Assembly (NCBI GenBank): GCA_004557825.1
Contig: SFFL01000001.1
Coordinates: 1 to 64,000, forward strand
Direction: 5' to 3'
From: Bacteroidales bacterium
GTDB lineage: Bacteria; Bacteroidota; Bacteroidia; Bacteroidales; Muribaculaceae
Length of the DNA: 64,000 bases
Below are positions 42,544 to 50,719 of this stretch, piece after piece. The position numbers were made by a program, and so were the translations under genes. The stretch's first letter is position 1. Each line of letters begins with the position of its first letter. The notes under the pieces are model-generated. The model had not been told where the DNA came from and did not search any database. It saw only the letters and a list, made by a program, of their open reading frames with translations.

Positions 42544-44124
42544 ATGAAAATTCTTCTTCCTCCCACTCCCCTGGGCGAGCGCAGGCCGCTCCCCGAAGGC
42601 ATCCGCAACCTCACCATCATCGGTGCCAACGGCGCCGGAAAGACCCGGTTCGCTAAATATCTTGCCGCCGGGCTGGGCGAAAAGGCTTTTCGCCTGTCGG
42701 CGCTGCAAGCCATTTACCGGGCTTCCCAACCGCAGGACGAACCGGGCACGCTCGACGCGCTCTATCTCGCGGCCGCGAAGTCGCCGTCGTTTCTCTCCAG
42801 CAATAGCGCCACACCCTTTGAACGGCTCTTCGCGTTGCTGCTCAATGATGAAATCGGCGCATTGGTGCAGTACAAGATGGCCCGAATAGAGGAGGAAGCC
42901 GGCCGCGCACCTCACGCCCGCGTACCACGCACCAGGCTCGACGAGGTGATTGCCAACTGGGAAGCGCTCTTCCCCTCCAATCAGATTCTCCGCGAGGGTG
43001 GCCGGTTGCTTTTCTCGCGTCACGGCCAGGCCGACACCTATTCACAGATGCGTCTGAGCGACGGCGAGAAGGCCGTGCTCTATTATCTCGGCGGCATCCA
43101 GTATGCCCCGCACAACGCGGTAGTGCTTATCGATACGCCGGAAATGTTTCTCCACCCCACGCTGCAGCAGCGGTTATGGGACACGCTGGAGGCTCTGCGC
43201 CCCGACTGCCGGTTTATCTACATCACCCACGACCTGGAGTTCACCGCCTCACGGCAGGGCAACGGTCTGCTGTGGGTACGCGGCTACGACGCCACCGCCG
43301 AAGGGTGGGACTACACCCTCCTCCCCCGTGGCGAGGGCATCTCCGACGAAATTTATATGGCCATCATCGGCGCCCGAAAACCGATGCTCTTCATCGAGGG
43401 GGATGCGTCGCACTCCATCGACGCCAAACTGTATCCGCTCGTTTTCCGCGACTACACGGTGAAATCGCTGGGCAGTTGCGACAAGGTGATTGAATCCACC
43501 CGCGCCTTCAACGACCAGCGCGCCCTCCACCATCTCGAAAGCCGCGGCATCGTCGACCGCGACCGTCGCGACGACGGCGAGGTGAGCTACCTTCGTGGCA
43601 AGAATATCTATGTGCCTGATGTAGCGGAAATTGAAAACATACTGATGCTTGAAGATGTGGTGCGCGCCGTGGCCGCTGCCAACGGCCGCGACGAGGACAA
43701 GGTGTTCCGGTCGGTCAAGAAATCGATTATGGGGATGTTTCAGAAGGACCTGCGCACACAGGCTATGCTCCACACCCGCCACCGCATCAAGCGACTTATG
43801 GAGCGCCGCGTCGACGGCAAATTCAACAATATCAACGCCTTTGAGGAGCACCTGAAGGGATTGGCCGCCGAGCTTAATCCGCGCGGCATATACGAGAATC
43901 TTTGCCGCGAATTTTCGCGTGCGGTGCAACTCGACGACTACGCCGCCGTGCTCAAGGTTTACAATCAGAAGTCGATGGTACCCGGCTCCAATGTAGCCAC
44001 GCTCTGCGGACTCTCGGCAGCAGGCGACTCCTACGTGCGCGCAGTCATCGCCATCCTCCGCCGCGACACACCCCACTCGCGCCGCATCCGCGCCGCCATC
44101 CTCCGCTGCTTCGGCCTCGCCTAA
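42544..44124 (+). CDS. AAA ATPase fused to DUF4435/TOPRIM domain (PARIS/OLD-like)
   Basis: 526 residues. Residues ~20-235 are a compact ABC-type ATPase: Walker A GANGAGKT (27-34), signature LSDGEKA (171-177), Walker B VVLIDTPE (193-200) followed by MFLHP, and a switch His in YITHD (~229). From ~278 a DUF4435 region begins with MLFIEGDASHSID (Glu285), VKSLGSCDKV and GIVDRDRRDD (Asp338, Asp340), resembling the acidic residues of TOPRIM nucleases, and continues through PDVAEIENILML to ~390 with a helical C-terminus. ATPase plus DUF4435 is the content of PARIS anti-phage systems (AriA, AriB), in which fused forms are known; OLD nucleases have a comparable order. It follows aguB on the same strand. 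A defence role is inference. Confidence 0.8.
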   Translation: MKILLPPTPLGERRPLPEGIRNLTIIGANGAGKTRFAKYLAAGLGEKAFRLSALQAIYRASQPQDEPGTLDALYLAAAKSPSFLSSNSATPFERLFALLLNDEIGALVQYKMARIEEEAGRAPHARVPRTRLDEVIANWEALFPSNQILREGGRLLFSRHGQADTYSQMRLSDGEKAVLYYLGGIQYAPHNAVVLIDTPEMFLHPTLQQRLWDTLEALRPDCRFIYITHDLEFTASRQGNGLLWVRGYDATAEGWDYTLLPRGEGISDEIYMAIIGARKPMLFIEGDASHSIDAKLYPLVFRDYTVKSLGSCDKVIESTRAFNDQRALHHLESRGIVDRDRRDDGEVSYLRGKNIYVPDVAEIENILMLEDVVRAVAAANGRDEDKVFRSVKKSIMGMFQKDLRTQAMLHTRHRIKRLMERRVDGKFNNINAFEEHLKGLAAELNPRGIYENLCREFSRAVQLDDYAAVLKVYNQKSMVPGSNVATLCGLSAAGDSYVRAVIAILRRDTPHSRRIRAAILRCFGLA

Positions 44125-44142
44125 CCGCCCCCTCCCACCCCA

Positions 44143-44232
44143 ATTAGACTAATTAGACCTATAAGCCCAATTAGACCTATTAGATCCATTAGACCTATTA
44201 GATCCATTAGACCTATTAGACTAATACGTCTA
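44143..44232. repeat. 9-bp minisatellite (x10), ATTAGACCT type
   Basis: Ten consecutive 9-bp units: ATTAGACTA, ATTAGACCT, ATAAGCCCA, ATTAGACCT, ATTAGATCC, ATTAGACCT, ATTAGATCC, ATTAGACCT, ATTAGACTA, ATACGTCTA. It starts 19 bp after the stop of the ATPase gene, in the gap between two convergent genes. Confidence 0.9.
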
Positions 44233-44260
44233 TGTGATTAAATTCGGTTGATGCGGGGGG

Positions 44261-46324
44261 TTAACGGTAGAGGATGAGGGCGGAGCGAGGCTCCACGGTG
44301 GTTTTGCCGCCGGGGAGGATCTGGAGATTCCCCTCGGCATCGGTCAAACCGGTGTGACAGAGGCGTCCGTCGCGGCTCACTACTGTCCATTTTCCTTTGG
44401 GCAACTTTACTTCGGCGGGAGTGTCGGCGCCGTTGAACACCAGCTTGATTTCCTTCCACTCGTCGCCGTTGGCGTGGTCGAGCAGCGAATATGAAATCAG
44501 GTTGGACGTCTTCACATTGTCGAAACGCAGATGCTTGGCGATGTCGGCGGCATCGGTCATACGGAATGCCGGATGCGCCTTGCGCAGGGCTATCAGCTCC
44601 TTGTAGAACTCAAACTGCTCGCGGTTGAGATGCTTGAGATTCCAGTCGATGGCGTTGACCGAGTCGGGCGACTTATAAGTATTGTGCACCAGCTTCTTAC
44701 CGCGGAACACCTCCTCGCCGGCAAACATAAATGGGGTGCCCTGCGAGGTGAACACGATGGTCTGTGCAAGCCTGGCGGCGCGCTGGCGGTCGGCCTCGAT
44801 GCTTCCCGGCATCGACAGGGCGAGTTTATCGGTGAGGCAGAGGTCGTCGTGGCAGCTCACATAATTGATAATCTGCTTGGGAGAGGTGGCGTAAGGAGCT
44901 TTGGCATTGTTGCCCTTCGAGTAATCTACCTGCGGATGCGCCGTAGATGCCACGATGCCGATTTTCACCGTTTCCTCATTGCCGGGGGCACCGGTGGCGA
45001 AACCGGGCTGCTCGGCGGCGGAGTAATGCCCCTTCACCGCGTCGCGGATGTCGTCGGAGAACACTGCTATGTCGTTCATCTTGGCCACATTCACCTTCAG
45101 GGCGCGGTTGGCTTCGGGCAGCGGCGAACCGCCGGCGGTCCAGCCTTCGCCGTAAACGAAAATCGAAGGATTGATTTTCTTCAGCTCGCGGGCTACCTCG
45201 TTCATCGTTTCGGTGTCGTGGATAGCCATCAGGTCGAACCGGAATCCGTCGATATGGTATTCCTTAGCCCAGTATTTCACCGAGTTGACGATATAATCGC
45301 GCACGGCCTGACGCTCAGAGGCAGTCTCGTTGCCGCAACCCGAGGCGTCGGAGTAACTGCCGTCGGCGTTGTGGCGGTAGAAATAACCCGGCACGGTGAG
45401 CGAGAAATTCGAGTCATCGTTGTTGGCGGTGTGGTTGTAGACCACATCCATCACCACACCGATGCCGGCCTTGTGGAGCGCCTGCACCATCTGCTTGAAT
45501 TCGCGGATACGTGCCTGCGGGTCGGAGGGATTGGTGGAATAAGAGCCCTCCGGCACATTGTAGTTGAAGGGGTCGTAACCCCAGTTGTACTGGTTGGCGG
45601 GAAGGTTGGCCTCATCCACCGAGTTATAGTCGTAGGAGGGTAGGATATGCACGTGGGTCACGCCCAACTCCTTGAGGTGGTCAATGCCGGTGGCATCCCC
45701 CTCCGGATTTACGGTGCCGTTCTCCACCATCGCCAGGAATTTACCTTTGTTGGCGATGCCCGAGGAGGGGTGAATCGAGAAGTCGCGGTGGTGCATCTCG
45801 TAGAGCACCGCGTCGTTGATATTCTTCAGCGCGGGACCGCGGTCGTCGGCCCAACCCTGCGGATTTGTGGCGGCGAGGTCGACCACGGCGGCACGCATAC
45901 CGTTCACACCGGCAGCGCGGTTGTAGATGCCGGGGGTCTCGGCCAGCCATTTGCCGTCGACATTCACCTGAAAGGTGTAGAATTTGCCCATCGGCGCCGG
46001 GGTCACCGAGGCTGTCCAGGTACCGGCTTCTGAGGGAGTCATCTCTATCGTGCGGTAGGGAGCGCCATAGCGCCCCTGGTCGTAGAGGTTGAGCTTCACA
46101 GCCTTGGCCGAAGGCGCCCACAAGCGGAAGTCGGCACGGCCGTCGCGGAGCGTCAGGCCCAGGTCATCGCCGCGATAAACGGGGTAATCGAGGTATTTGG
46201 CGTCGGCACGGCCGGCGGCAGCCACGGCCACAGGGTCGGTCTGCGCAGCCTCGGCCCACGCAGGGGTAAGGATGGCGCCGGCGGCAAAGGTGCCGGCACA
46301 GATGTTAAGCATAAGTCTATTCAT
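44261..46324 (-). CDS. pulA: type I pullulanase (GH13), exported
   Basis: 687 residues with an N-terminal signal (LMLNICAGTFAAGAILTPAWA). A CBM48/early-set domain (~65-155: ADFRLWAPSAKAVKLNLYD) precedes the GH13 barrel. The pullulanase signature YNWGYDPFNYNVPEGSYS (~245) is present, with regions DVVYNHTA, GFRFDLMAIHD (nucleophile Asp ~360), VYGEGW (acid Glu ~390) and VSCHDD (~491). It hydrolyses alpha-1,6 links in pullulan, amylopectin or glycogen. It fits with the two GH97 enzymes and the SusA-like GH13 at 52282 in alpha-glucan use. The leader holds a 22-bp direct repeat. Confidence 0.94.
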   Translation of the reverse strand: MNRLMLNICAGTFAAGAILTPAWAEAAQTDPVAVAAAGRADAKYLDYPVYRGDDLGLTLRDGRADFRLWAPSAKAVKLNLYDQGRYGAPYRTIEMTPSEAGTWTASVTPAPMGKFYTFQVNVDGKWLAETPGIYNRAAGVNGMRAAVVDLAATNPQGWADDRGPALKNINDAVLYEMHHRDFSIHPSSGIANKGKFLAMVENGTVNPEGDATGIDHLKELGVTHVHILPSYDYNSVDEANLPANQYNWGYDPFNYNVPEGSYSTNPSDPQARIREFKQMVQALHKAGIGVVMDVVYNHTANNDDSNFSLTVPGYFYRHNADGSYSDASGCGNETASERQAVRDYIVNSVKYWAKEYHIDGFRFDLMAIHDTETMNEVARELKKINPSIFVYGEGWTAGGSPLPEANRALKVNVAKMNDIAVFSDDIRDAVKGHYSAAEQPGFATGAPGNEETVKIGIVASTAHPQVDYSKGNNAKAPYATSPKQIINYVSCHDDLCLTDKLALSMPGSIEADRQRAARLAQTIVFTSQGTPFMFAGEEVFRGKKLVHNTYKSPDSVNAIDWNLKHLNREQFEFYKELIALRKAHPAFRMTDAADIAKHLRFDNVKTSNLISYSLLDHANGDEWKEIKLVFNGADTPAEVKLPKGKWTVVSRDGRLCHTGLTDAEGNLQILPGGKTTVEPRSALILYR

Positions 46325-46346
46325 ATCGGATTGAAAAGTTTCAGAT

Positions 46347-46390
46347 GATATTAGTGAGTTATAATCTTGATATTAGTGCGGTATAATCTC
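46347..46390. repeat. 22-bp direct repeat (x2) in the pullulanase leader
   Basis: GATATTAGTGAGTTATAATC at 46347 recurs as GATATTAGTGCGGTATAATC at 46369, 22 bp apart (two helical turns), beginning 22 bp upstream of the pulA ATG. Could be a regulator-binding pair. Confidence 0.6.
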
Positions 46391-46450
46391 TTACTTAATT
46401 ACGAAACAAATACCCTCTTTATTGTGTTTTAGTAGTAAAATCATTTCATT

Positions 46451-47065
46451 ATGAAGAAGCTATTCAGTATGCTGGCGCTCCTGTTTATGCTTGGCGCCTG
46501 CTCTCCGTTTCAACTTGTCAACAGCGAGGTCTACAACAATGCCGACCTTGCGCAATACCACACGTTCAGAATCGTCACTCCTGATATGGGCAAACTACCT
46601 CCCGGCATGCAGATGGTGACTTACTACAACATTGCCGCAGCAATACGTCAGGAGATGGTGATGCGCGGTTTCACCGAGGATCCCTCCTCGCCGCTGCTCA
46701 TCAATATCGCCGTGACTACCCACCGCGAGATCCAGACCGAACCGCTCCTGCCCCCCGGCTATTTCCCCTACAACGGTCCGTACTATCCCTATTATATGTG
46801 GCCGCGCTACAACTATGGTCCCTACTGGCCGGCAGGATATTATAGCAATGCTCAGGTGATTACCGGCATCTACGACGAGGGTGTGCTCACTATGGACTTC
46901 GTGAACATCGACGAGAAACTGCCGCTCTACTCGGCTTCTGTGGCCACCATTCTCGACGGCTCGGGGCAGTACCGCAACCTCAAATCCATCTCCGAGGCCG
47001 CCCAGACGCTCTTCTCGAAATTCCCGGTGCCCCTCCTCCCCCAATACCGCAAGCAAAAACGCTGA
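46451..47065 (+). CDS. DUF4136 lipoprotein
   Basis: 204 residues with a lipoprotein signal (MKKLFSMLALLFMLGACS, Cys17). The body matches the DUF4136 type: ADLAQYHTFRIVTPD near the N-terminus, IAAAIRQEMVMRGFTED, LLINIAVTT, a Tyr/Pro-rich central loop (GYFPYNGPYYPYYMWPRYNYG, of low complexity), then GVLTMDFVNIDEKLPLYSASV. It is probably anchored to the inner leaflet of the outer membrane. No biochemical function is known for the family. A 9-bp minisatellite begins 12 bp after the stop. Confidence 0.85.
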   Translation: MKKLFSMLALLFMLGACSPFQLVNSEVYNNADLAQYHTFRIVTPDMGKLPPGMQMVTYYNIAAAIRQEMVMRGFTEDPSSPLLINIAVTTHREIQTEPLLPPGYFPYNGPYYPYYMWPRYNYGPYWPAGYYSNAQVITGIYDEGVLTMDFVNIDEKLPLYSASVATILDGSGQYRNLKSISEAAQTLFSKFPVPLLPQYRKQKR

Positions 47066-47076
47066 CCGCCCGGCCC

Positions 47077-47130
47077 GCTAAATTAGCTAAATTAGCTAAA
47101 TTAGCTTAGATAGCTAAGGTAGTTCAGCCT
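47077..47130. repeat. 9-bp minisatellite (x6), GCTAAATTA type
   Basis: GCTAAATTA three times exactly, then GCTTAGATA, GCTAAGGTA, GTTCAGCCT, starting 12 bp after the stop of the DUF4136 gene. Confidence 0.85.
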
Positions 47131-47274
47131 GCCGATTTAGCTATTATTAATCAAGCGGTTAAAAAATATCAATTCCGGCTGCCGGTTCTAAACCATCCCC
47201 AGCCGGAATTGTCATATTTATAAATTGCCGAAAGCGCAAAACTCTTTTCCGAAAACACTAATACATTTAAAGAT

Positions 47275-47757
47275 ATGAAAAAAATTCTGATTCTTCCCTT
47301 AGTAGCCCTGCTCTGCGCAGGCTCCGCTTTCTCTGCTGCCGCGCAGGATGTCTCCACCGCAGCCGCTACCGCCACCACCGAGGTTAAAGCCGGCACAAAT
47401 GATATCCCCGACGCAAAGAAGGAGGAACTCAAGGCCCGCCGCGCCGACATCCAGGCCCGCAAGCAGGACCTCAAGGAACGTAAAGCCGACCTCAAGGCCC
47501 GCAAGGCCGATTTGAAAGGCCGCAAGGGCGACCTCAAGCACCGCAAGGGCGATTTCCGTCGCGGCCGTCACGCACATCGCTGCGCTCCCTGCGACAGCAT
47601 CCGCTGTGACAGCACCTGCAAGGCATGCCCTGACCGCAAATTCCGCTGCGATTCTGCCCGCAAGGCTTGTGCTGACCAGTTGAAAGGGCGTCACCATAGC
47701 CGGCATCACGGCCGCCACGCCACTTGCCGCGTAGCCTGCGACTCCATCCGGAAATAA
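47275..47757 (+). CDS. exported heptad-repeat, Cys/His-rich protein of unknown function
   Basis: 160 residues. Signal peptide MKKILILPLVALLCAGSAFSAAAQ; an Ala/Thr linker; then six to seven consecutive 7-residue repeats at ~53-100 (KARRADI, QARKQDL, KERKADL, KARKADL, KGRKGDL, KHRKGDF, RRGRHAH) that should form a highly basic helix; and a C-terminal ~60 residues with nine Cys and many His (HRCAPCDSIRCDSTC, FRCDSARKAC, CRVACDSIRK), in which CDSxR recurs. No family recognised. The layout suggests a periplasmic or surface metal-binding or polyanion-binding protein; this is inference. A terminator follows at 47805. Confidence 0.8.
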   Translation: MKKILILPLVALLCAGSAFSAAAQDVSTAAATATTEVKAGTNDIPDAKKEELKARRADIQARKQDLKERKADLKARKADLKGRKGDLKHRKGDFRRGRHAHRCAPCDSIRCDSTCKACPDRKFRCDSARKACADQLKGRHHSRHHGRHATCRVACDSIRK

Positions 47758-47804
47758 TCCGGCGCATCCCACATCCAATTACCACCCACGTATCCTAATG
47801 ATTA

Positions 47805-47858
47805 AGCCGGAGCTGCATCGATGCGATGCGGCTCCGGCTCATTTTCAGTTACTTTTTT
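47805..47858 (+). terminator. terminator after the heptad-repeat gene
   Basis: AGCCGGAGC (47805-47813) pairs with GCTCCGGCT (47831-47839), followed by a T-rich tract ending in TTTTTT at 47853-47858. Confidence 0.75.
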
Positions 47859-47952
47859 GTTAAATATTTTCCTCATCTGCCACGAAGTAGGCGACGAAGC
47901 CGCAGGAGCGCTACGGCGCAGCGGCGCGAGGTGCGCAAGCAATAGTAATAGG
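47854..47952. repeat. exact 99-bp direct repeat, copy 1
   Basis: Identical base for base to 48303-48401; the match stops at both ends (T versus A before, C versus T after). Read on the minus strand it joins the C-terminal fragment at its upstream end. Confidence 0.95.
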
Positions 47953-48302
47953 CTGTTGCCCTGACGGCGGATATACAGACCCTGACCGGGATTCTGCACG
48001 CGCACGCCCTGCAGGTTGAAGTACTCAACAGGAGCATTCTCATCCACAGCCTCAACTACCTCAACACCGGTGGTGGTACCGTCGGCCTCGATAGCAAAAG
48101 CATTCTCATCGCTGACAGCACCGCTGGCGACATGCTTTGCGCGGAAGTGGAAACGCTTATTTTTGTTATCATCGAGAATTTTCTCAATCGTTACCTCATT
48201 GCTGTCAAGTTCAGTCCACTCAGCAGCATCATCAATAACATTAGCGCGCTTAGGAGCTGTGGCTGCCGGTGTGTGGTCAACCTTCTTGTACTCAAGAATA
48301 TA
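47953..48302 (-). pseudogene. C-terminal fragment of an exported protein, bounded by 99-bp repeats
   Basis: On the minus strand the frame KYILEYKKVDHTPAATAPK... TTTGVEVVEAVDENAPVEYFNLQGVRVQNPGQGLYIRRQGN is the standard C-terminal end of many secreted Bacteroidales proteins (EYFNLQGVRV-type domain). The start is missing, since the frame meets a stop inside repeat copy 2, and the last residues are replaced by copy 1 sequence, giving a nonsense tail. There is no promoter or start, so it is a gene fragment moved here by duplication or placed by misassembly. Confidence 0.65.
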
Positions 48303-49348
48303 TTTTTGTTAAATATTTTCCTCATCTGCCACGAAGTAGGCGACGAAGCCGCAGGAGCGCTACGGCGCAGCGGCGCGAGGTGCGCAAGCAATAGTAATAG
48401 GTGCAGGTTCGCAGCGAGGATGGTCTCCGCCTCGGCATCGTCGGCCAACGAGCGGTCGAGGTGGAGCAACCGGAGCGCGTCGTAGATATTCTCCATATTC
48501 TGCCGTTGCGCGAGGGCATACTCCCGACTGTCAGCGCCATACTCCTCACTGATAAAGCGCACCAAAGCGGCAGTGCTGCGCATCGCGTCGAGTTGCACGC
48601 GGGGGTTGCGGTGCGTCACAGAGGCGTCGTGGATGCGGTAGCGGTACACCGCACCGGAGAACGTCACCCGTTCGGTCATCGTCAGCAGTATGCGCGAAAG
48701 GTATTCGTCGCTGAAAGCGGTTACGCGTTCCAAATCTCCCTCTACCCTATGGCACGCCTGCAGATATAGTTGGCGGTCGATAATGCCGGCCGCGCAACTG
48801 ATTCGCCATCCCGCCAGGGTGTATTGCACCAGGTCGCGGCCGCGGTGCACTTTCGTTCCCTCCCCGGCCATAAACTCTGCCGAGGGCGTCTGCGCAAATT
48901 GCTCCCCACTGCGATTGTAGCGTTCCAACGTGGGGAAAACGGCCTGCGTACCGGTCTGCACGTAGGTGGCGTAGAGCCGCTCCAGATAGTCGGGGCGCAT
49001 AGGGTCGTCGGCATCCACGGGGGCAATCACCGCTGCCCGCGCCGCCTCGGCTGCCAATATCCGCGGACAGAAGGCGCCGGTTCCCGGAAGGCGCCGGGAG
49101 TTGCCGTCGGGGTGCGTTGCATCCTTATTATATATAAGAGTGCGTATGCGAGAATCGGCAGCCGAAAGAGCCTTGGCGATAGAGGCGGTGGCGTCGGTGG
49201 AGTTGTCGTCGACAATCACCAGTTCCCAGTCGGTAAATGTCTGTGCCTGAATTGACCGCACGGTTTCCTCCAGAAATTCCGCAGCGTTGTAGGCGGGCAT
49301 CACAATGCTCACCAGCGGCAAATGCTTATTTTCAGATCCGCAGGACAT
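48191..49348 (-). CDS. GT2 glycosyltransferase with altered C-terminus
   Basis: 385 residues. The GT-A fold N-terminus is clear: PLVSIVMPAYNAAEFLEETV, DWELVIVDDNSTDAT and the metal-binding APVDADDPMRPDYLERLY (~112), followed by an acceptor region to about residue 315. From there the frame enters repeat copy 2 (after LAANLHLLLLLAHLAPLRRSAP) and then the exported-protein fragment in the wrong frame, ending at a stop at 48191. The last ~70 residues are therefore not native, though the catalytic domain is intact. It probably builds a surface polysaccharide or glycoprotein sugar; donor and acceptor unknown. Confidence 0.8.
   Translation of the reverse strand: MSCGSENKHLPLVSIVMPAYNAAEFLEETVRSIQAQTFTDWELVIVDDNSTDATASIAKALSAADSRIRTLIYNKDATHPDGNSRRLPGTGAFCPRILAAEAARAAVIAPVDADDPMRPDYLERLYATYVQTGTQAVFPTLERYNRSGEQFAQTPSAEFMAGEGTKVHRGRDLVQYTLAGWRISCAAGIIDRQLYLQACHRVEGDLERVTAFSDEYLSRILLTMTERVTFSGAVYRYRIHDASVTHRNPRVQLDAMRSTAALVRFISEEYGADSREYALAQRQNMENIYDALRLLHLDRSLADDAEAETILAANLHLLLLLAHLAPLRRSAPAASSPTSWQMRKIFNKNIFLSTRRLTTHRQPQLLSALMLLMMLLSGLNLTAMR
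48303..48401. repeat. exact 99-bp direct repeat, copy 2
   Basis: Identical to 47854-47952, offset 449 bp. It forms part of the GT2 reading frame. Confidence 0.95.
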
Positions 49349-49482
49349 AAAGACAGGAAAATTTTAGACAGAAAGACAAATAGACAAATAGACAGTAGAA
49401 CAGGAGGGGCTTCGCGGCGATGCCTTCCGCTTCGGAAGGCCGGAGAACAGGAGGACAGGCGGGAATTTTCAATTTTAAATTT

Positions 49483-50529
49483 TCACTGCGGTGGGCGGTA
49501 CTTGCCCTCTTCTTCGTCGTTGAGGATGGAGATGTAGGATTCGTAGCGCGAGGGGGCGATGCGCTGTTCCTCAAGGGCGCGGAGCACGGCGCAACCCGGT
49601 TCGTGGGTGTGAGTGCAGTTGCCAAACCGGCAATCGGCCGAAATGCGGAAGATTTCGGGGAAATAGTGTGAGACCTCTGCGGCGCCCATCTCGATGGTAC
49701 CGAACCCGCGCACTCCCGGGGTGTCGATAATCCAGCCGCCGAAGGGGAGCGGAAACATCTCGGAGAAGGTGGTGGTGTGGGTACCCTGGTCGTGCGAGTC
49801 GCTGAGGTTGGCGGTGCGGAGGTCGAGTCCGGGGATGAGGGCGTTGATGATGGTCGACTTCCCTACGCCGGAGTTGCCCGACACCAGGGTGATGCGGTTG
49901 CGCAGCACGTCGCGCACCTCATCCAGACCCTCACCGGTGACGGCCGACACGGGGATGACCCTGTAACCGATTGATTCGTAGAGATATTTCACCGCGTCGA
50001 GCAGCTGGAGATCCTCCTCGTCGGTGAGCAGGTCGTTTTTATTGATCACCAGGATTGCTTTCACACGGTAAGCCTCCGCGGTGGCCAGAAAACGATCGAT
50101 AAAGGTGGTGGCGGTCACCGGATGCTTCATCGTGGCCACAAGCAGTGCGCCGTCAAGGTTAGTGGCAAGAATGCTGGCCTCCTTGGAGAGGTTGCTGGCC
50201 CGACGGATGATATAGTTGCGACGCGGTTCGATGGCGGTGATGTAGGCCGAGCCATCGGCGTTGACCAGCACCGACACGCGGTCGCCCACGGCCACGGGGT
50301 TGGTGGTGCGTATTCCCATCAGCCGGAAATGCCCCTTCACCTTGCAGCCGACAATCTCGCCGGCGGGCACACCGGGCGCGGATGCGACGGTTTCGGAATC
50401 CTGTGTGGCACCGGCGGCATCGAGCAGCACATCGTAGCGCGACCCGGTGCTCTTGATTACCAGACCGCTACGTGTTGCCCCGGTCGCGGGGGCAGCCACA
50501 TCCTTGTTTTTCTTCGATTTTCCGGCCAT
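49483..50529 (-). CDS. rsgA: ribosome small-subunit-dependent GTPase A
   Basis: About 348 residues from MAGKSKKNKD (start chosen after the -7 element TAACTTTG at 50564-50557). OB-fold (~60-120: CKVKGHFRLMGIRTTNPVAVGDRV), then a circularly permuted GTPase with G4 INKND, G1 SGNSGVGKSTIINAL and G3 DTPGVRGFG, and a C-terminal Cys/His zinc finger (CRFGNCTHTHEPGCAV). It assists late maturation of the 30S subunit. The N-terminal Ala/Thr-rich extension of ~40 residues is longer than in enterobacterial RsgA. Transcribed toward the GT2 gene. Confidence 0.95.
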   Translation of the reverse strand: MAGKSKKNKDVAAPATGATRSGLVIKSTGSRYDVLLDAAGATQDSETVASAPGVPAGEIVGCKVKGHFRLMGIRTTNPVAVGDRVSVLVNADGSAYITAIEPRRNYIIRRASNLSKEASILATNLDGALLVATMKHPVTATTFIDRFLATAEAYRVKAILVINKNDLLTDEEDLQLLDAVKYLYESIGYRVIPVSAVTGEGLDEVRDVLRNRITLVSGNSGVGKSTIINALIPGLDLRTANLSDSHDQGTHTTTFSEMFPLPFGGWIIDTPGVRGFGTIEMGAAEVSHYFPEIFRISADCRFGNCTHTHEPGCAVLRALEEQRIAPSRYESYISILNDEEEGKYRPPQ

Positions 50530-50556
50530 AATATAAAAATAACACGTCAACGGATG

Positions 50557-50587
50557 CAAAGTTACAAAAATTTAATAAAATTAGAAA
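50557..50587 (-). promoter_or_regulatory. promoter of rsgA
   Basis: On the minus strand TTTC (50587-50584), 19 bp, TAACTTTG (50564-50557): one mismatch to the -33 consensus and a perfect -7. Confidence 0.6.
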
Positions 50588-50719
50588 TTTTCATAACCGA
50601 CTGAACATTAGCCGCTTGCAATTTGTTGTAATAGAGAAAAATAAAAATAAATGCCGTAATATTAGGTTGTTACACAAATAATGACTAATTTTGCAGGCAC
50701 ATATAAATTCTAAAGCAAT

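Noticed and set aside
44143..44232. CRISPR array
   Set aside because: The units are 9 bp, contiguous and without spacers; no cas genes are near.
47854..48401. Template/variable repeat of a diversity-generating retroelement
   Set aside because: The two copies are identical with no adenine-directed changes, and no reverse transcriptase is present.
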